The notes under the pieces are model-generated. The model saw only the letters and a program-made list of their open reading frames with translations, was not told the origin of the DNA and searched no databases. From the NCBI GenBank assembly GCA_018673255.1, contig JABHDC010000189.1:1-64000 (forward strand): a stretch of 64,000 bases of DNA, given 5' to 3'. This document shows, one piece after another, positions 61,075 to 64,000 of this stretch; within the stretch, counting starts at the first letter, position 1, and each line of letters starts with the position of its first letter. The DNA is from Gemmatimonadota bacterium (GTDB taxonomy: Bacteria > Latescibacterota > UBA2968 > UBA8231). The position numbers were made by a program, and so were the translations under genes.

Positions 61075-61637
61075 GCCGTCGGATCCAGTTCCTGGGTCTC
61101 GATTTGGTCGTCGAAAGGGAATCCCATATCCCGTAGGCGCGCATAGTCCTTGTTGAGAGACCGCGTCATCTCTTCGGCCAGCCGCAGCAGAATCATGCAC
61201 CCCGTCTCGGGACTGGTGGCGACGATATCCATGAGGTCTGGCTTGAAGAATCCGATCAACTCACTCGCTTCAGCCGCCACGATCGACGTGGAACGGGGCG
61301 AATCGTCGAGCAAGGCGAACTCACCGAGCAGTTCGGGCGAATACAGCGTTGCCACAACCTCGCGATGGTTGTCTCGTTCCCGCACGATATTCACTGACCC
61401 CGAACGGATCAGATAGAATCCCGATTGCAGAGCACCTCTCTGAATGATCGTCTCGCCATGGCGGAATTGTCTTACGTGTACGATCCGGGCCAGCTTGCGC
61501 AATTCTCTTGGCCGCAGCAGATCGAAGACGGCGATCCCTGCCAGCAGGCGCTCCAGTGGAGGCCCAACTTCACCTTCGGTCTCGGAGAAGAAGTTTTCCC
61601 ACTCCGGGTCTGCCAAACGCTGATCAAGTGTGCTCAT
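61071..61637 (-). CDS. Cyclic-nucleotide-binding domain protein without DNA-binding domain
   Basis: A 188 aa protein. The cNMP-binding beta-roll is clear: GIAVFDLLRPRELRKLARI, RHGETIIQRGALQSGFYLIRSGSVNIV (pieces), and the phosphate-binding cassette LLGEFALLDDSPRSTSIVA (GE...RSTSI). A C-terminal helical tail follows but no helix-turn-helix, so this is an effector-type or regulatory subunit, not a CRP-like activator. ATG 61637 is chosen; longer readings lack protein-like sequence. Downstream coupling to the Lys-rich protein suggests a partner. Confidence 0.85.
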   Translation of the reverse strand: MSTLDQRLADPEWENFFSETEGEVGPPLERLLAGIAVFDLLRPRELRKLARIVHVRQFRHGETIIQRGALQSGFYLIRSGSVNIVRERDNHREVVATLYSPELLGEFALLDDSPRSTSIVAAEASELIGFFKPDLMDIVATSPETGCMILLRLAEEMTRSLNKDYARLRDMGFPFDDQIETQELDPTA

Positions 61638-61802
61638 GCCGCAAAGATAGCCTGACTGCCCGCCGCCTGTCGACCGCCCAATCTCGACAGGCTCGATTCT
61701 GCGCAGCAGACCAGTGCCCCACGGCGTAGGTAGTGCGTGTCCGACGCCGGTTGACATGTGCGGCGATGGAGCGCGAACTTGCTGGTCGGGCGTCAATCGG
61801 TT

Positions 61803-61823
61803 GCGGGTGGGTGAACCCGCATA
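61803..61823 (-). repeat. Intergenic hairpin, copy 2
   Basis: Stem gcgggt/acccgc with loop gggtga, followed by cata, about 30 nt before the Gfo/Idh start and 166 nt upstream of the minus-strand cNMP gene. The loop and flank are identical to copy 1 at 16688, and the outer base pair is compensated (C-G to G-C). Confidence 0.45.
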
Positions 61824-61855
61824 CCGGGTGCAGGAACACATCGAAAGGACCCAAC

Positions 61856-63007
61856 TTGGCCACCCCAGTACGCGTCGGCATCGTCGGTCTCGGTCAGCGA
61901 GCCCTGCAGCATCTCAACTGCCTGTGGCGCATCCCGGAAGCTCAGATCGTTGCCCTGTGTGATCCCTTCCCGGAGAATCTCGAAGAGAGCAAGATCCAGG
62001 ATTATGTCGAAGGTTTCCAACTCGGCGATATCCGTATTCACACGAAGTTCGCCGACATGCTCGAGGGTGGTGGACTCGACGCCGTCTATTTCTGCATCCC
62101 ACCCAATCGACACGACGGTGAGGTCATCGCCAGCGCCGCGGCCGGTCTGGCCATCTTCGCAGAGAAACCCGTCAGCCTCTACTACGACGAAGCCGTCGAG
62201 ATGGAGACGGCGATCCAGGAGGCAGGCGTCATTGCCAGCGTCGGCTTCAATCAGCGGCACGTGCCCAATCACGAAGCGGTCCGCGACTTTGTTCAGGACA
62301 AGCGACTCGTCATGGCCACCACCGTCGGCAATGGATCTCTGGAGAGTCATTCCGTGAAGCACACACGGACCGAAGATCTCGATGGTCCGGGCAACCGCAT
62401 CTGGGCCGCCTCCATCGCCTGGTCGGGGACCACCGTCGTCGAGGCGGGAATTCATCAACTCGACATGATGCGCTACTGGGCTGGTGATGTGGCCTGGGTT
62501 CGAGCCGACTATGTGCACCGCCACGCCGATGACATCGAGGATGGTGGCGACAATCCCGATGCCTACTCGGTCACCTACGGCTTCGAGTGTGGACTGGTCT
62601 ACAACATGCTGCTGTCGCGCCTGCGCAAGACCTTCTACGGCGACGGATACTCGGATCTCATGTGGGATCGCGGTCACGTCAAGATCGAAGCGGACGGCCC
62701 CGTCGCCTACTACTACGAGGGCCCCTACCCGCCTGAGAAGAATCCTTCCCAGGACGAACTGCGCCATGTGATCCCCGTGCCTGATCCGGGACGTGATGGC
62801 ACATTGCACATCAATGAGTGTTTTGTGAAGGCTGTCGCCACCGGCGATGACAGCCATCTTCGCAACACCTTCAGCTCCAGCATGAACTCTCATGCCGCCG
62901 TCCTGGCCGCCAATCTCTCCGACCAGCTCGAGGGTGTGAAGATCGATCTGAGTACCTTCGCCACAGATCCAGCCTACGCTGCATTCCGTGCCAAGCCCAC
63001 CTCCTGA
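61856..63007 (+). CDS. Gfo/Idh/MocA-family oxidoreductase
   Basis: A 383 aa protein: RVGIVGLGQRALQHL (dinucleotide motif), YFCIPPNRHDGEVIASAAAG, the catalytic-site FAEKPVSLY (EKP motif) and GIHQLDMMRYWAGDVAWVRA (substrate domain with His). The start is TTG 61856 with GAAAGGA 6 nt upstream, and no better ATG exists in frame; a much longer upstream open frame is non-coding-like. It is the first gene of a run with a VOC protein and an S9 peptidase. Confidence 0.88.
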   Translation: MATPVRVGIVGLGQRALQHLNCLWRIPEAQIVALCDPFPENLEESKIQDYVEGFQLGDIRIHTKFADMLEGGGLDAVYFCIPPNRHDGEVIASAAAGLAIFAEKPVSLYYDEAVEMETAIQEAGVIASVGFNQRHVPNHEAVRDFVQDKRLVMATTVGNGSLESHSVKHTRTEDLDGPGNRIWAASIAWSGTTVVEAGIHQLDMMRYWAGDVAWVRADYVHRHADDIEDGGDNPDAYSVTYGFECGLVYNMLLSRLRKTFYGDGYSDLMWDRGHVKIEADGPVAYYYEGPYPPEKNPSQDELRHVIPVPDPGRDGTLHINECFVKAVATGDDSHLRNTFSSSMNSHAAVLAANLSDQLEGVKIDLSTFATDPAYAAFRAKPTS

Positions 63008-63017
63008 AGGACTGCAA

Positions 63018-63389
63018 ATGCCAAACTACAGCTTCAACCACGTGCACCATGAGACCACCGACGTCACGGCCGCCGTCGACTTCTACCAGCGCGTCTTTGG
63101 CGCCACCTCCGATGAACCCTACGAGCGCGGTGGTGCTACGTGGGTCGGCGTGCACATTGGCAATACGAAGATCACGGTCACGGACCGGGAATTCGCCGAT
63201 ATGGAACTGGGCCGCTACCAGGGCTACGACCACCTGGCGTTGAACAGTGACGACTTCGATGCCACCCTCGCCCATATCGAGAAAGAGGGTGTGCATATCT
63301 GGCTCGGCCCCGTCGGCGATGCGCCAGGCCGTATCATCTTCATCGACGGCCCTGACCACATCAAGATCGAGATCATGGAACAGGCGTGA
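63018..63389 (+). CDS. VOC-family protein
   Basis: A 123 aa VOC protein: NYSFNHVHHETTDVTAAVDFYQRVFGA (pieces FNHVHHETTDVTAAVDFYQRVF) with the metal-site His, then DHLALNSDDFDATLAHIEKEG, WLGPVGDAPGRIIFIDGPDHIKIEIME with the closing Glu. ATG 63018 has AAGGA upstream. Its stop overlaps the next GTG (GTGA), so it is translationally coupled to the S9 peptidase gene. Confidence 0.88.
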   Translation: MPNYSFNHVHHETTDVTAAVDFYQRVFGATSDEPYERGGATWVGVHIGNTKITVTDREFADMELGRYQGYDHLALNSDDFDATLAHIEKEGVHIWLGPVGDAPGRIIFIDGPDHIKIEIMEQA

Positions 63390-64000
63390 GCGACCCCATC
63401 GGCATCAGTCATCTCTCGTCCCAGATCGGCCTGCGCGAACCGCATTTCGACAGCGATGGCCGCACGCTTGTTTGGCTCGAACGACGAGGCGCCCAGGCCT
63501 GTCTCGTCTGTCGCGTTCGAGGAGAGATTGCTGATCGTGATCTCGACACAGCACGAGCCGTCAAGGCTCGGGTGTTCTACGGCGGCGGAGACTTCACCGT
63601 CGCCGGGGGCGTCGTCTACTACGTGGGTGATGGCGACCGCCTCTGTTCACAGCCACTGGCCGGGGGCCCGGGCCGTGATCTGACACCGGCCCACGGCCAC
63701 CCCGCCGCACCTGCCGCCTCACGCGATGGCCACTGGCTCGTCTACGTCCACACGGACGGGCACACAGACCGCCTCGCCATCGTCGACACCCAGGGGAAGC
63801 TGTGGCCGCAGTCTCTGACAGTGGGTGCCGACTTCTACATGCAACCCACCTGGCATCCGAATGGCCGTCAACTGGCCTGGGTCGAATGGGACTCACCCAA
63901 CATGGCCTGGGATGGTTGTCGCCTGATGCTGGGGACCATGCGTCGACCCGGCGGCACCACACCAATTCTCGATGAATGCCGGGTCCTGGCTGGTGATGAC
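63386..64000 (+). CDS. S9-family (dipeptidyl/acylaminoacyl) peptidase, N-terminal part, cut by window end
   Basis: An open frame from GTG 63386 to the last base, at least 205 codons, with no stop. It is a TolB/WD40-like propeller: HFDSDGRTLVWLERRG, AASRDGHWLVYVHTDGHTDRLAIVD and QPTWHPNGRQLAWVEWDSPNMAWDGCRL (pieces). The last matches, as I recall, the P-x-W-x-P-D-G...AW-x-x-W-D-x-PNMPWD motif of acylaminoacyl peptidases. The catalytic alpha/beta hydrolase half lies outside the window. GTG overlaps the VOC stop (GTGA). Confidence 0.82.
   Translation, partial: MSDPIGISHLSSQIGLREPHFDSDGRTLVWLERRGAQACLVCRVRGEIADRDLDTARAVKARVFYGGGDFTVAGGVVYYVGDGDRLCSQPLAGGPGRDLTPAHGHPAAPAASRDGHWLVYVHTDGHTDRLAIVDTQGKLWPQSLTVGADFYMQPTWHPNGRQLAWVEWDSPNMAWDGCRLMLGTMRRPGGTTPILDECRVLAGDD

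Noticed and set aside
64000..64000. CRISPR arrays, insertion sequences or prophage genes
   Set aside because: No regularly spaced repeats, transposase motifs, terminal inverted repeats or phage structural genes were seen anywhere in the window.

Overview
This window is dense, GC-rich bacterial chromosome with about 55 protein genes, mostly in short co-directional runs with ATGA-type stop/start overlaps, one tRNA gene, and no insertion sequence, phage or CRISPR. I infer an uncultivated Gram-negative lineage of the FCB or Latescibacterota/Poribacteria kind. The grounds are secreted proteins with FlgD-like or dockerin-like C-termini, lipoproteins sharing an R-E-N-P-x-D-P motif after the lipid Cys, and many scavenging enzymes (sulfatase, enolase-superfamily, M81, DUF1028, ceramidase-like, Gfo/Idh, VOC, SDR). 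No rRNA or phylogenetic marker was used, so the assignment is tentative.

Layout. 0-5 kb: a sigma54 response regulator, a two-gene ether-lipid module (alkylglycerone-phosphate synthase plus a DHRS7B-like SDR) and an RraA-like protein. 5.3-15.2 kb: a heterodimeric ABC exporter and its TetR regulator, with a palindromic operator inside the promoter, then a large secreted DUF362 protein and a lipoprotein amidase. 15-31.6 kb: a catabolic/accessory stretch containing an epimerase, DUF5069, DUF1028, a ceramidase-like hydrolase, gamma-glutamyltransferase, a Lys-less P-loop protein coupled to a dioxygenase, VOC, SDR and Gfo/Idh enzymes, and a sulfatase/enolase/M81 operon. 31.7-40.5 kb: a secreted glycosidase-like protein with dockerin-like repeats. 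Opposite it is a minus-strand run of a DegT aminotransferase, fliN, fliN, fliG, fliM, a CheY-like protein, a UroD-like protein and a DsbA/FrnE-like protein whose first active-site Cys codon is an in-frame TGA.

40.7-53 kb: tRNA-Val, an FnIII/NHL lipoprotein, a membrane protein, a DUF188 protein, two aldo/keto reductases, a structured intergenic RNA candidate, tyrS, a eukaryotic-type guaA, and a three-gene envelope cluster. 53-64 kb: an M6 metalloprotease coupled to a GAF/HD-GYP protein, an outer-membrane barrel, a TIM-barrel isomerase, a Lys-rich protein with a cNMP-binding protein, and a Gfo/Idh-VOC-S9 peptidase run that leaves the window.

The strongest unusual item is the candidate selenoprotein at 33933-34580. 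Its reading frame continues upstream through a TGA that falls exactly on the first Cys of a C-P-W-C motif. The extended start overlaps the upstream stop as ATGA, and a hairpin with bacterial SECIS geometry sits directly after the TGA. Conventional gene calling would truncate the protein and hide its active site.
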